Shown: piece by piece, positions 38,135 through 48,873 of the stretch
Layout of the letters: each line of letters opens with the position of its first letter
How positions within the stretch are numbered: position 1 is the stretch's first letter
Assembly: GCF_947623445.1 (NCBI RefSeq)
Contig: NC_135245.1
Span: forward strand, 20,591,501-20,655,500
Source of the DNA: Clavelina lepadiformis
Lineage: Eukaryota; Chordata; Ascidiacea; Aplousobranchia; Clavelinidae
Direction of reading: 5' to 3'
Length of the DNA stretch: 64,000 bases
The notes under the pieces: generated by a model
What the model saw: the letters and a program-made list of their open reading frames with translations, nothing else
Told to the model about the DNA's origin: nothing
The model's database searches: none
Translations under genes and position numbers: made by a program

Positions 38135-38530
38135 TTAACTTTCTTCACGAATTTTTTTGTATTCGGAAATTTGTTCTGGAAAGATTGTTGTCAATTGGCT
38201 CATCAATTCTTTTCGGAACTTTCTATAAACGTCGGTTTTCCCTTTCACAAGCTCATTTTTCATCAACGCCTTCTCAATGCAATCTTTTGTGTAGAGTTGT
38301 GGGTTCTTTCCTGCGTCGATATAATCAAAAACTTCCAGAGGAATTTGCACATCTGCAAAGGCCGACTTACAGTTTTCAATTTCCTTTAAAGTTGTTATCA
38401 TAGAATTGACCTTTTGGTTGAGCACGTTTTGCCCTTGTGGAGGGAAGTCACTGACTATAATGCCGAGTCGACGAACAGTTTCGATAAATTGCTCCAAGTT
38501 TTCTTCAAGAACTTCAAACTTATCTGCCAT
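38135..38530 (-). CDS. MED10: Mediator complex subunit 10
   Basis: A single exon of 131 codons, close to the usual length (human 135). MADKFEVLEENLEQFIETVR, RRLGIIVSDFPPQGQ, LNQKVNSMITTLKEIE, VPLEVF-like IPLEVFDYIDAGKNPQLYTK and ALMKNELVKGK are the conserved MED10 blocks along its whole length. MED10 is a middle-module Mediator subunit that transmits activator signals to RNA polymerase II in the nucleus. It is the first gene of the MED10-GPKOW-RRP36-FKBP8 series; a pyrimidine tract ending in TTTATCAG lies about 25 bases before its start. Confidence 0.96.
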   Translation of the reverse strand: MADKFEVLEENLEQFIETVRRLGIIVSDFPPQGQNVLNQKVNSMITTLKEIENCKSAFADVQIPLEVFDYIDAGKNPQLYTKDCIEKALMKNELVKGKTDVYRKFRKELMSQLTTIFPEQISEYKKIREES

Positions 38531-41479
38531 ACTCTTTCTTCATAATTTTACAACCTGATAAACCTTAAGCTGGAATAGCCTGTTAAAGTTTGTATAATAT
38601 ATAATATCACGAGGTATCGCGTATTTTTTTTCAAGAGCTTTTACATAATGTCCCATGAATGTACCGACCGATGAACAGAAGAGTTTTCCAATGCAGGGCA
38701 TCTCTAACAACAACATATTGGTACCTCAATCGAGCTATGTGTCCATTAATTACGATCGGAAAGAAATACACTTAAATTATGAATTGATGTTCAAAGCATA
38801 TCTCAGCGGACCCTCTAACTCTTAATGACTCGTAGTGGAAATTGTGAATGCAAGATGCTTAACAACCTGCACGCTGAATTTATTGGTCTTCACACTGATT
38901 CCTAATAAACAAACAAGGCAATGAAATTAGGTTGTTTGCGTGCCAAATTTGAAAGAAATAAAGAATTCATATTTAAGTGCATGTTCACATGCGGCATTAT
39001 GAGGAATGACTATTTCACCGCAAGTAGGTCACACATCCCATTGTTAAAGATAGGCGGTTAGGTTATGGCAAAATTTATACCATCACATGCAGAATTTCAT
39101 CCTGCATGACACACTGTTAAACTGCATCATTTCACTAAAAAATTTTCAAATAATTGTAGCTTTTTTGCAATGAACTCAGTTTTATCCCAAATGGAGCCAG
39201 TTAACAAAAATTCCGCTAATGTACGAAAACAAACTTTCACACGTACTCTAGCTGAGTTTGCTGTTTTCTGATTGGTGGGTGTTTTAAACAGCCATCATGT
39301 TTTCAGAATTAAATTTTTGGACAATTTTTTTATTGGTAAATTCAGCCTTATTCTGCAAAAATTTTCTTCAAACATCACCAGAAAACGTCAGATACACTTA
39401 ACAAATTGTTTCTGTCACACAATGGTTCAAAACTTGGTCTAAGATATTTAGCAAATGCAAAACGATAGGTATGACAGGAAGTCGCGAGATACTTAAAATA
39501 AGCCAAACAAAATAATAGCATTTAGGTTTAATTCAATTGGAAATATTTAAAGACCAACTGTTCATGCAAGATGACTAGACAAGTATGCTTTCTTTGTCTG
39601 TTTCCGTACCGACAATTAAGGTTTAATCTAAATGGAAAAGATCATTGTCGTTAGGCTTGATACTCAGGTTTTTATGAGGTTAATCACTTTAACGCGATGA
39701 CATTTAAAATGTATTGTATGTAAAGACTTGAAGTTTGGTGTACATCAGTTAAAAGAATCTTGCTTACTACCTGGTAAAACTCCATTAACTTTGACCAAAA
39801 TATAACAACAAAAAAGCAATTTTTTGGTAAAATTCGTACTTTCGTAGACTGGCTAGCCAAATAATACGACCCAAATATATGTAACTTATCTAAATTATCG
39901 GTGAACCAGAAACTGTGACAAATAGCTTTAAACGCCCGATTTGTTCCGGTGAAATATTGGCAGACTATGTTAGCCTATGCCAAGACTCCATAGTGGAAAG
40001 TATGGCAGCTGTTCACCCGAGGTTTATAAGCCACCACGCCTATCTTTTTATCTATAAACAAACAAAGAATTGAGGCTTTGGTGCGCACCATCACGCCAAA
40101 GTTTAAGTTTTGCGAGTTCTCGTCAAAAACTGTTTCCTTTCCGGTCGGGTTTACAGGTTTATGACCAGCCTATAGGCTAAATTACCTTGCCTTGATATTT
40201 TTTCGCCATTAACAGCGCAGAGCGAAAGTTAAGATGTTAACCGTTGCAGTTATTGCGCAATAAAATACTTGCTCACGAACAAATACCAAGCAAGAAAAGT
40301 GGCAAAAATTTAAGGCTTAAAACATGAGAGGCAGTTACAACCACGCGCCACATAGTCTACTTATGCGAAGGTGGCGCGTATAGATCGTGACGTAATACAC
40401 GGTGGCGCTTAGCGTAACGTAATGTAAAAAATGACGTTTGCTCATTTCTTTTTTAAGTCATTCACAACTTCAAGTCTGGGGCTCCCCAGTCCCCACCGTT
40501 TTCATTGATTCATTTTATTTTTCGTCTTCAACGTGACGGACAAAAAATTGTGCTGACGCAAGTGGTCGCAAAGTTATTAGCAGTTAATGACAATAATTTC
40601 CACAAGCCGGACAGGCAAATGTGACAAGGCCTCGACGGCAAAAACTTGCATTACGGACCAATAAGAGAATGTAAAAAGGTTATTAGCGTCAGCACAGCCA
40701 CCTAACCCAAATTACAAACACAGAAACACATTCAATATAAAACAAAGTTATGTCCTGCCAAACTATCAGCTTCAAGATTGAATCGACATCTTTTTAGTCG
40801 CATCACCCGGTTGCCCAGACTGCAGAATTTGGCACACGCGCAATCAACACTCTTTTCGATGAGCTTCAGTGGCGCACTTTAGCTGCTTCATTTTTCACTT
40901 AATGACTAGAACAGAAATTCTGAGCACTTAATTTTTAACTGATCAGTCAAACTATGTAAATGCACACTTCTAGTGCGTCCGACCATTTTTGTTCACCACC
41001 ATATGTCATATTATGTTGCTTGGCGTACGTAAAATCTAAATCTTACTGAAAACGGCCATACCCTGAGTCTGGCCGATTGCGAAACATTGCACTAAGTGTA
41101 TGTCAGATCCTGCACCTTACATGCTAAACTTTACCAGGTTGGTATCGAACGTTAAGCTAGAAATGAGCAGAGAAGTTTGCGTCCTCAATTGAAAACCACT
41201 GGTTTATACCTAAACGCTGCATCGTTAAATAGGGGTTAGTTAGCTTAAACTTTACTTCAACAGCATCACTGAACTGGACGGTGGAGTGCTTTTTAATCAA
41301 ACACATTTTGGCAACTACATTCTAGGTACAGGAAAATTACAGTATTTGCTAAAACAAAGCACAATACACATAAGTTGCATGTGAATATTGTGGGTGGTTT
41401 ACCATACATAAATGTTATCGGTGTAAACTGCTTACAAATCTATAATTGTTTAAGTTGAAATTCACTTCAAAAACAACTT
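38531..41479. other. Intergenic DNA between MED10 and LRRC42
   Basis: No gene recognised. Should contain the promoter of the MED10 series at its left end. A dispersed repeat related to 14479-14513 lies at 39007-39043, and a weaker related patch at about 39905-39970. Confidence 0.5.
39007..39043. repeat. Dispersed repeat, copy 2
   Basis: TGACTATTTCACCGCAAGTA, then GGTCACACATCC and CATTG. Same orientation as 14479-14513, with a few substitutions. Confidence 0.6.
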
Positions 41480-41485
41480 TTTATT
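41480..41485 (-). terminator. LRRC42 polyadenylation signal
   Basis: AATAAA on the minus strand 13 bases beyond the stop codon. Confidence 0.7.
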
Positions 41486-41498
41486 TATGTTTATGTAA

Positions 41499-42770
41499 TT
41501 ATGACAAATAAAAATCAATTATTGACCTATCAATTGCAACTGACTTCGAACAACAACCCAACTGTTTGTTTTTGTCAATACACTGGCGTTTGGCAGCTTT
41601 TTCAACACACTTCTCCTCGGCAGGATGTTTCATTGCATTATTTTTAGTCAAAATTTTTTGTTTATTGTTTTTCAAGCAATCACAGATGACAAGATGATTT
41701 ACAACCTGGCTTCTGGGACATGAAGAATTCTTTACTTTGGAACCAATACGAGGTTTCCTTCTATAAAATGACATGGTTTTCTTTTTGGTCTCATTTAAAG
41801 ATTGTTCGTGTTTTTCTTCAAAGTTTCTTTCAATTTCTTTGATATATGAGTTTATCAAACTGACCGCCCATCCCTTCCCAATGCAATCATAAGAACTTCT
41901 GAACACACCTATGTGATACCTCGCGGGATGGGGACAAACGTTAAACTTACTCACTTTTTTTCGAGAAATAATTCCATCAATTATCATCTGAGTATGGTCC
42001 ACAACAATGGTTGTTAATTTTTCAACTGTTTCAAGGTAAGGAAAAACATCAACTGTTATCTGTGCATTCCCATCCAGTCTCAGACTTTCCAAATTTTCCA
42101 AGCCCTTACCAGCTCTTCGATGATGCTGAGTTAAGTTCTTCATACCTTTTAATGATATGTTATTATTGCACAAAACGAGTTTTTTTAAACATGAGAGGGT
42201 CCCAACATAAACCAATGCTTCGTGCTCGTTTCCAATTCTGCAGCTTGAAAGATCTAGTTCTTCTAAATATAGATAAGGAGTAATACAATCAAAAGAAGAT
42301 GATAGAAACATCCACTTGCCACACAACTGAAGCTTTTCTAACAACTTCTTTTCATAAGCATCAGTAAATATTTGCAATGCTCTTTTCCAATTTTCATTGT
42401 TGTTAGGCTCAAAGTGGCCAAATTCAACACAAGAATCAAAAATTTCTTTCCCAATTAATTCTGGAAACCCACAAAGTGACTCCACAAGGTGCAAGTTATT
42501 GGCAACATACAAAATACAAATTTTACGGAGTGGAAGAAGAACGTCAAATTCAAAGTCCGACTTTGTTGTAAACTGGGAAGCACTTTTCATGTAATGCTGT
42601 GCTTTTGACACAGCGTTCATTGATTTAGAAACTTTGTAACTTACCTCATTGGAATGTTGTTTAATAGAATACACAAATGTACACCATTTGTCTGTCTTCA
42701 TATTACAATGGTATATTTTCCCGTTACCAAATGGTTCCATTCCAAAGAGCACAAGTTTCTCATAGAACAT
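41499..42770 (-). CDS. LRRC42: Leucine-rich repeat-containing protein 42 homologue
   Basis: One uninterrupted ORF of 423 codons. Conserved blocks in order: HLVESLCGFPELIGKEIFDS (human has a DSLIGFPEQIAEKLF block here), ALQIFTDAYEKKLLEKLQLC, then leucine-rich repeats at about residues 165-265 (YLEELDLSSCRIGNEHE, CLKKLVLCNNNISLKGM, GLENLESLRLDGNAQITVD, EKLTTIVVDHTQM). The C-terminus is basic and low in complexity. LRRC42 has no settled molecular function. The gene is intronless here, whereas other genes in the window are split into short exons; an old retrocopy that replaced the parent, or intron loss, are both possible. The N-terminus is less well conserved, so an upstream coding exon cannot be excluded. 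Confidence 0.82.
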   Translation of the reverse strand: MFYEKLVLFGMEPFGNGKIYHCNMKTDKWCTFVYSIKQHSNEVSYKVSKSMNAVSKAQHYMKSASQFTTKSDFEFDVLLPLRKICILYVANNLHLVESLCGFPELIGKEIFDSCVEFGHFEPNNNENWKRALQIFTDAYEKKLLEKLQLCGKWMFLSSSFDCITPYLYLEELDLSSCRIGNEHEALVYVGTLSCLKKLVLCNNNISLKGMKNLTQHHRRAGKGLENLESLRLDGNAQITVDVFPYLETVEKLTTIVVDHTQMIIDGIISRKKVSKFNVCPHPARYHIGVFRSSYDCIGKGWAVSLINSYIKEIERNFEEKHEQSLNETKKKTMSFYRRKPRIGSKVKNSSCPRSQVVNHLVICDCLKNNKQKILTKNNAMKHPAEEKCVEKAAKRQCIDKNKQLGCCSKSVAIDRSIIDFYLS

Positions 42771-43027
42771 AAATTTAAACTATGGCAAATAATGAAACTT
42801 AGACACTATTGCCTTGGTACATCAGCACTTGCTCTGTGAAAATTTTTACTCTTGAAAGTCACTCTGGCCTAATCACCATCAACCACTCAGAGTGAAAAGT
42901 ATGGCAGTTTTCAACAAGAAAGTGCATTGGCATGCTTCGGACTATTTGTTAATTACTGTACTTATTTCTCATTGAAATTCACGTATTTCTTAACACACTA
43001 AAAATTATCCGGATTTTACTAACCACA

Positions 43028-45635
43028 GAGTCATTCCATGTATAATCAACCAATTTTTTAAAAATTTGTAACCACTACTCTTGGATTTTGATAATTTCAA
43101 TATATGTTATAGACCTTGGAAAAAGCCGAAGATTAAAAAAAAAATTTTCAAAATATCTCCAGGCGTTTTCGAGTTATTCAAATTTGAAATTTTCGCCACA
43201 CGATGGCCTTTGGCTAGTGAGCACTGGTCACGCTTTATGATTTTCTTTAATATCTTTATTTCTGAAGGTAGAATAATGAAACAAATGTTGAATTTACCAT
43301 TTTTGGGGTCAAGGAATTCATTTAAGCACATAAAAAAACCCATATCACACCTCCTTCATGGAGTAAATTAAGTTTTTTCATTAATCTCAAAGTTCAAGTT
43401 TACGATGCAATTACAAAAATAGCAATCGCATTGGAAACATAATTTTTGCACTTTTGTGTAGCATGGTTCATGTATTTTCATGTATCCAAAAATTGGAAAC
43501 TTGTTTTTTGTTCTTTAGGAATAAAGTTGGTTTTAAAAGCAAGCACGATTTTTAAGATTCCTATAAGATATACAATGCAGATTTGAGCAATATCGTATAA
43601 CTGGTCATGCATATATGCAAGGTTGCAATTCCAAGGCACCAACTGCTAGTGTTTAAAGATTATTCACCAAAAACATTAATTACTGCCTGCTAAAGGTGCA
43701 CTCTGAGCGTGACGCGACACCTGATCGAAAGACACTTTATCGAACGACACTTAATCGAACGACAGTTTATCGAAAGACACTTAATCGAACGACAGCTGAT
43801 CGAAACGACACCTGATCGAAACGACAGTTGATCGAACGACACTTTATCGAACCGACAGTTGATCAAACGACACTTTATCGAACCGACAGCTGATCAAAGC
43901 GACAGTTGATCGAATCGACTGTTGCTTCTCCCGCACACAGTCATAGCAAAACGTGGCGTACCGTTGCATTGTTTGCTGTAGAAAATTAAAATTTGGTGAC
44001 TTTTCATAAAAAATGTTCAGCTATCTGTCCATGTTTGTTTGATAAAGTTGGATTTTGTAATTTTTGAGATATTGTGATATTTATATAATTTTGCTCTCTC
44101 TCCGCATTGAAGCGTATTACTCATTTACGCACCAATAACTTGACTAACTATTCTTTTTCGTTCTCTTTTCACAGCGGGGGCGCGGCGTAACAAGAAGAAT
44201 TTATAGAAATGTGTCACTTTTAGAAATACCTAATTTACACTAAATTCACTTTCTTTAGTTTTACAATTATGATGTATACAGGAAGCCAGATGATGTTTCT
44301 ACTAACCTGTAATAATCTCATCAGTCTACGACGCATAGGTTTCTAGGTTACTCTCGTACTTAGTAATTCTCGTGCGTATTCTTGTGATATCTTATTAATA
44401 TGTGGGCGGGCCGGCCGCCATGCGAAATCGTACACTTTATGATACAAATATAAAATATAGATATAAAATATAAATCGTCAACTTTATGATATATACATCA
44501 CAATTCATTAATGCACACCATTACAAAGACCGCACATCACAATGGCTCATTGTTTCAATGTTTGAGAAACACGCAAAAATCTTGCTTGAACTGTCGGTTC
44601 GATAAAATGTCGTTCGATCAACTGTCGTTTTGATCAACTGTCGGTTCGATAGAGTGTCGTTCGATCAGCTGTCGGTTCGATAAAGTGTCGTTCGATCAAC
44701 TGTCGGCTCGATTAACTGTCGTTCGATAAAGTGTCTTTCGATCATCTGTCGTTTCGATCAGGTGTCGTTCGATAAAGTGTCTTTCGATAAAGTGTCTTTC
44801 GATAAGGTGTCATAGTACCCACTCTGAGAGAGGTTACAGTAAATTTGACTTCCTTTTTGAACTTTAATTTTGCCTACTCCTATTTTGATTCTTATTATTT
44901 TATTATTGTTATTATTATTTTGATTTCATCTATGTATGAAAATGATGAATTTACCCGTTTAATCCCTGGAATTAAAGATTATGTAAGTGTTTTCAAAAAT
45001 GTTCATAAGCAAAAGAGGCTCATTTTGTGTAATTTGAAGAAATTATATGCCACATTTTGTGAAAAATATCCCGAGCTGAAGATTGGATTCTCAAAGTTTT
45101 GTTCACTCAGTCCCAAATGGTGTGTCCCCGTATCGTCCAAAGGCAGTCATTCTGTCTGTGTGTGCATCCAACATCAAAATTCAATCCTTGTGGTTGAATC
45201 TACCAACAACAATGAAACACACAAAACATTGATTGACAAAATAGTGTGCAGCACGGAGAACAAAATGTGCGTGTTGCATCGTTGTGAACAATGTCCTGGG
45301 TCTCAAGCACTAAAAGGCTTTTTACTTGCACAGTATGATGAGGAACTTGATGATGAAGTCCAATGCCAGCAATGGAAGTCTACAGACACGATGGATCTTA
45401 TCACGGTGTTAATGACGAAGTATAAATGGATTCAAGAAATTGTAAGAGTTTTGGATGATCTTACAAAGCATTCATTCATAGCTAAATGCCAATCTAGATA
45501 CTTAAACTCCAAAAAGAGTTCTGTAACAGATGATACTTGTGTGATTTTGCTGGATTTCGCTGAGAATTACACTTTTACAATCCAAGATGAAGTACAAAGC
45601 TATCAGTGGAACCAGCAGCAATGTACAATCCACCC
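43028..45635. repeat. Left arm of large palindrome
   Basis: The inverted copy of this arm is 45994-48888. Without its insertion (43708-44820 plus one 8-bp duplication), the part from 43067 inward is about 1448 bases against 1447 in the right arm, with few differences: translated ORFs differ at one residue over about 260. The outermost 25 bases (GAGTCATTCCATGTATAATC) pair with the far right end beyond the CACTA-like insertion. A direct CACA flanks the whole structure at 43024-43027 and 48889-48892. Confidence 0.93.
43700..44828. mobile_element. DNA transposon with 8-bp target duplication and arrays of subterminal repeats
   Basis: The insertion is 43708-44820 (1113 bp), flanked by ACTCTGAG at 43700-43707 and 44821-44828. 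The right palindrome arm shows the empty site with a single ACTCTGAG. Both ends carry arrays, inverted to each other, of a short unit such as GACACTTTATCGAAC / GACAGTTGATCGAAC (43715-43920 and 44593-44815). No transposase frame was found, so it is non-autonomous. The 8-bp duplication fits hAT-like or similar superfamilies. A central patch at about 44320-44415 resembles part of the hAT element at 10800-11010. Confidence 0.85.
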
Positions 45636-45678
45636 GCTGTTGTGTATTACATGCATGATCACATCTGGTCAGATGTAG
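44845..45678 (+). CDS. Transposon-type protein, left-arm copy (5' part only)
   Basis: 277 codons. It belongs to a repetitive protein family common in metazoan genomes. Recognisable blocks: LKKLYATFCEKYPELKIGFS, KFCSLSPKWCVPVSSKGSHS, VCVCIQHQNS, CVLHRCEQCPGSQALKGFLL, HSFIAKCQSRYL and LLDFAENYTFTIQDEVQSYQ followed by QCTIHP. I know the family only as uncharacterised, transposon-associated proteins. This copy leaves the homologous region at the palindrome's inner border (45635), so its C-terminal half is absent. Its mirror copy lies at 45705-46784. Confidence 0.6.
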   Translation: MTSFLNFNFAYSYFDSYYFIIVIIILISSMYENDEFTRLIPGIKDYVSVFKNVHKQKRLILCNLKKLYATFCEKYPELKIGFSKFCSLSPKWCVPVSSKGSHSVCVCIQHQNSILVVESTNNNETHKTLIDKIVCSTENKMCVLHRCEQCPGSQALKGFLLAQYDEELDDEVQCQQWKSTDTMDLITVLMTKYKWIQEIVRVLDDLTKHSFIAKCQSRYLNSKKSSVTDDTCVILLDFAENYTFTIQDEVQSYQWNQQQCTIHPLLCITCMITSGQM

Positions 45679-45993
45679 GTCTTTGTAAGCTAGCTGTCTT
45701 AACCAGTCATTTAACAGTACTTCCAACACCATCACATGGAGATTTCCCGTGACTGCTTGGAAAAAAGGACCAACACGCTTCCAGGTTGAAATCACACTTG
45801 TGATTGCACAAATTCAGCATATTTTTATACTGTCCAGCGCAACCGTCCGAGAAATATTCAACTTTAGTAATGGACAATGGTGCTGGACAAGCTTGGAATC
45901 AATGCAGTGAGTTTGTACAAAAGCCCATGCACAAAAGCTGTGTCATGTGTTAAGTCATCTGAAACAAAGCAAAATGACTACTGCACAATAGCT
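45636..45993. other. Single-copy spacer at the centre of the palindrome
   Basis: 358 bases between the two arms. Read on the minus strand, it continues the right-arm transposon protein (FVSDDLTHDT, FSDGCAGQYKNMLNLCNHKC, SSHGKSPCDGVGSTVK), so it belongs to the original unit, and the left arm is the duplicated piece. Confidence 0.8.
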
Positions 45994-46784
45994 GGGTGGA
46001 TTGTACATTGCTGCTGGTTCCACTGATAGCTTTGTACTTCATCTTGGATTGTAAAAGTGTAATTCTCAGCGAAATCCAGCAAAATCACACAAGTATCATC
46101 TGTTACAGAACTCTTTTTGGAGTTTAAGTATCTAGATTGGCATTTAGCTATGAATGAATGCTTTGTAAGATCATCCAAAACTCTTACAATTTCTTGAATC
46201 CATTTATACTTCGTCATTAACACCGTGATAAGATCCATCGTGTCTGTAGACTTCCATTGCTGGCATTGGACTTCATCATCAAGTTCCTCATCATACTGTG
46301 CAAGTAAAAAGCCTTTTAGTGCTTGAGACCCAGGACATTGTTCACAACGATGCAACACGCACATTTTGTTCTCCGTGCTGCACACTATTTTGTCAATCAA
46401 TGTTTTGTGTGTTTCATTGTTGTTGGTAGATTCAACCAGAAGGATTGAATTTTGATGTTGGATGCACACACAGACAGAATGACTGCCTTTGGACGATACG
46501 GGGACACACCATTTGGGACTGAGTGAACAAAACTTTGAGAATCCAATCTTCAGCTCGGGATATTTTTCACAAAATGTGGCATATAATTTCTTCAAATTAC
46601 ACAGAATGAGCCTCTTTTGCTTATGAACATTTTTGAAAACACTTACATAATCTTTAATTCCAGGGATTAAACGGGTAAATTCATCATTTTCATACATAGA
46701 TGAAATCAAAATAATAATAACAATAATAAAATAATAAGAATCAAAATAGGAGTAGGCAAAATTAAAGTTCAAAAAGGAAGTCAA
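45705..46784 (-). pseudogene. Transposon-type protein, right-arm copy with its C-terminal part, interrupted
   Basis: The intact part (45978-46784) repeats the left-arm protein with one substitution (ILLVEST instead of ILVVEST). After CTIHPAIVQ a stop follows, then the spacer carries further family blocks in two frames: SFCFVSDDLTHDT, then FSDGCAGQYKN, and HGKSPCDGVGSTVK ending at about 45705. At least one stop and one frameshift interrupt it, so it is decayed. The family is a widespread uncharacterised group of DNA-transposon-like proteins. Confidence 0.65.
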
Positions 46785-47452
46785 ATTTACTGTAACCTCT
46801 CTCAGAGTGCACCTTTAGCAGGCAGTAATTAATGTTTTTGGTGAATAATCTTTAAACACTAGCAGTTGGTGCCTTGGAATTGCAACCTTGCATATATGCA
46901 TGACCAGTTATACGATATTGCTCAAATCTGCATTGTATATCTTATAGGAATCTTAAAAATCGTGCTTGCTTTTAAAACCAACTTTATTCCTAAAGAACAA
47001 AAAACAAGTTTCCAATTTTTGGATACATGAAAATACATGAACCATGCTACACAAAAGTGCAAAAATTATGTTTCCAATGCGATTGCTATTTTTGTAATTG
47101 CATCGTAAACTTGAACTTTGAGATTAATGAAAAAACTTAATTTACTCCATGAAGGAGGTGTGATATGGGTTTTTTATGTGCTTAAATGAATTCCTTGACC
47201 CCAAAAATGGTAAATTCAACATTTGTTTCATTATTCTACCTTCAGAAATAAAGATATTAAAGAAAATCATAAAGCGTGACCAGTGCTCACTAGCCAAAGG
47301 CCATCGTGTGGCGAAAATTTCAAATTTGAATAACTCGAAAACGCCTGGAGATATTTTGAAAATTTTTTTTTTAATCTTCGGCTTTTTCCAAGGTCTATAA
47401 CATATATTGAAATTATCATAATCCAAGAGTAGTGGTTACAGGGCCTGGTTGA

Positions 47453-48873
47453 TTACACTGGACAACAGCAAAATTATTCCTCAAATGAAAATAAACTGCC
47501 TAGACTAACTTTGGGACGCTGATTCCAAATCTGAAATCAGAATTGGTCTATCACGTCAGGTTTTCAAGATATGAAAATTCACGAAATTCGGATTTTGCAT
47601 TGATTGGCACTATATTATAAGGTTCTACAGTACAAGGTATTGTGCAATTTTCTTTCCCAGCGAATTGTTGGTCATATTATGTCACAATGCATGTTATGTA
47701 AGATTAATATTGACATTATTTTGTAAATGCAATGTTCTATCTTTTCACAATTAATGCATTCTTGAATGTTCTTGGCCATGACTATAGAGGGGAGGGGGTA
47801 GGGGTAGGGGGGGAACATATGTGGAGACCTTAAAGTTGTGTCACTTTTGCTCGGATTGCAGTTGGGTTACACCAAGCATATGTGCTTTCTCTGTTTGTGG
47901 GACAGTCGAGACGATGCAAACCACTATGACACAACTGAATGGCCAATGAGAACGGACTACTTTGTTGGAAGATATAATGTTAAGTGCCAACCCCTAATTG
48001 ATCTGAGCAAAGTGTACTTGCCACCACTTCACATTAAACTGGGCCTGATCAAACAATTTGTGAAGGCAATGGATTTCAATGGAGATGGATTCCTGCATAT
48101 AAAAGAAAAATTTGGTGCAATACCAAGTGATGCTAAACTGAGAGCTGGAATATTTGTTGGCCCCCAAATACGTGATTTGATCCGTGACCCAGTATTTCCA
48201 TCCAAGCTTAATTCAATTGAATTAAAAGCCTGGAATGCATTTGTACAGATTGTACAAAATTTTCTTGGGAAGTACAGGGCAGAAAATTACTCGGAACTAG
48301 TGGACAATTTGCTGGAATCATACCGCGAAATGGGCTGCAGAATGTCGGTTAAACTGCATTTTCTTCATTCACACTTGGAATTTTTCCCGCCAAACCTGGG
48401 TGATGTGAGCGACGAGCATGGGGAAAGATTTCACCAAGACATCTCTGTGATGGAATCGCGGTATAGAGGTCGATTTAACCCAAACATGATGGGGGACTAC
48501 TGCTGGTTTCTTCAGCGTGAAACTGACACTGAACATACTCGAAAGAGCAAGTGTATAAAGCACTTTTGAGGGAATATAATGTTATTTTCGTCTGATTTAA
48601 TTATCCTGGGTTGTGTTAAATTGTGCAGTATGATAATGCTGTTATTTTCAATAGAAATTACTGGGTTGATTACATGTAATGTTTTGTTCCGCTCAGCCAA
48701 AATTAGCCAAAATCACAGTTATGGGTTGTCGTGAGCATATATCATATCTCAAAAACGTGACGTGTTAGAAAAAATCTAAGACCAGATTTGGATTCAGCAT
48801 TGCAAAATTAGTCTAGGTAAACTTGAAATGAGCGAGGAATAAAAAATAAGTTGTAAATTGTTGTCCAGTGTTA
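47453..48873. mobile_element. CACTA/EnSpm-like transposon with TTA target duplication
   Basis: The element is 47456-48870, beginning CACTGGACAACA and ending TGTTGTCCAGTG, between direct TTA at 47453-47455 and 48871-48873. Beyond the 12-base termini, about 150 bases at both ends are inverted and clearly related: CCTAGACTAA, then CCAAATCTG, then CACGTCA and AAGATATGA on the left, with their counterparts on the right. CACTG ends with a 3-bp duplication fit the CMC (EnSpm/CACTA/Chapaev) superfamily. It carries one protein fragment (47838-48569) and is inserted in the right palindrome arm only. Confidence 0.82.
47838..48569 (+). CDS. Transposon-associated protein, C-terminal fragment
   Basis: 243 codons inside the CACTA-like element. 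It matches a repetitive metazoan family known to me only as uncharacterised proteins: KHMCFLCLWDSRDDANHYD, LPPLHIKLGLIKQFVKAMD, KAGIF-like RAGIFVGPQIRDLI, AWNAFVQIVQNFLGKYRAEN, MSVKLHFLHSHLEFFPPNLG and DVSDEHGERFHQDISVMESR, then the end block GDYCWFLQR. The family normally has a longer N-terminal half, absent here, so this is the tail of an element protein. No function is claimed beyond its link to the transposon. Confidence 0.65.
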   Translation: MSLLLGLQLGYTKHMCFLCLWDSRDDANHYDTTEWPMRTDYFVGRYNVKCQPLIDLSKVYLPPLHIKLGLIKQFVKAMDFNGDGFLHIKEKFGAIPSDAKLRAGIFVGPQIRDLIRDPVFPSKLNSIELKAWNAFVQIVQNFLGKYRAENYSELVDNLLESYREMGCRMSVKLHFLHSHLEFFPPNLGDVSDEHGERFHQDISVMESRYRGRFNPNMMGDYCWFLQRETDTEHTRKSKCIKHF

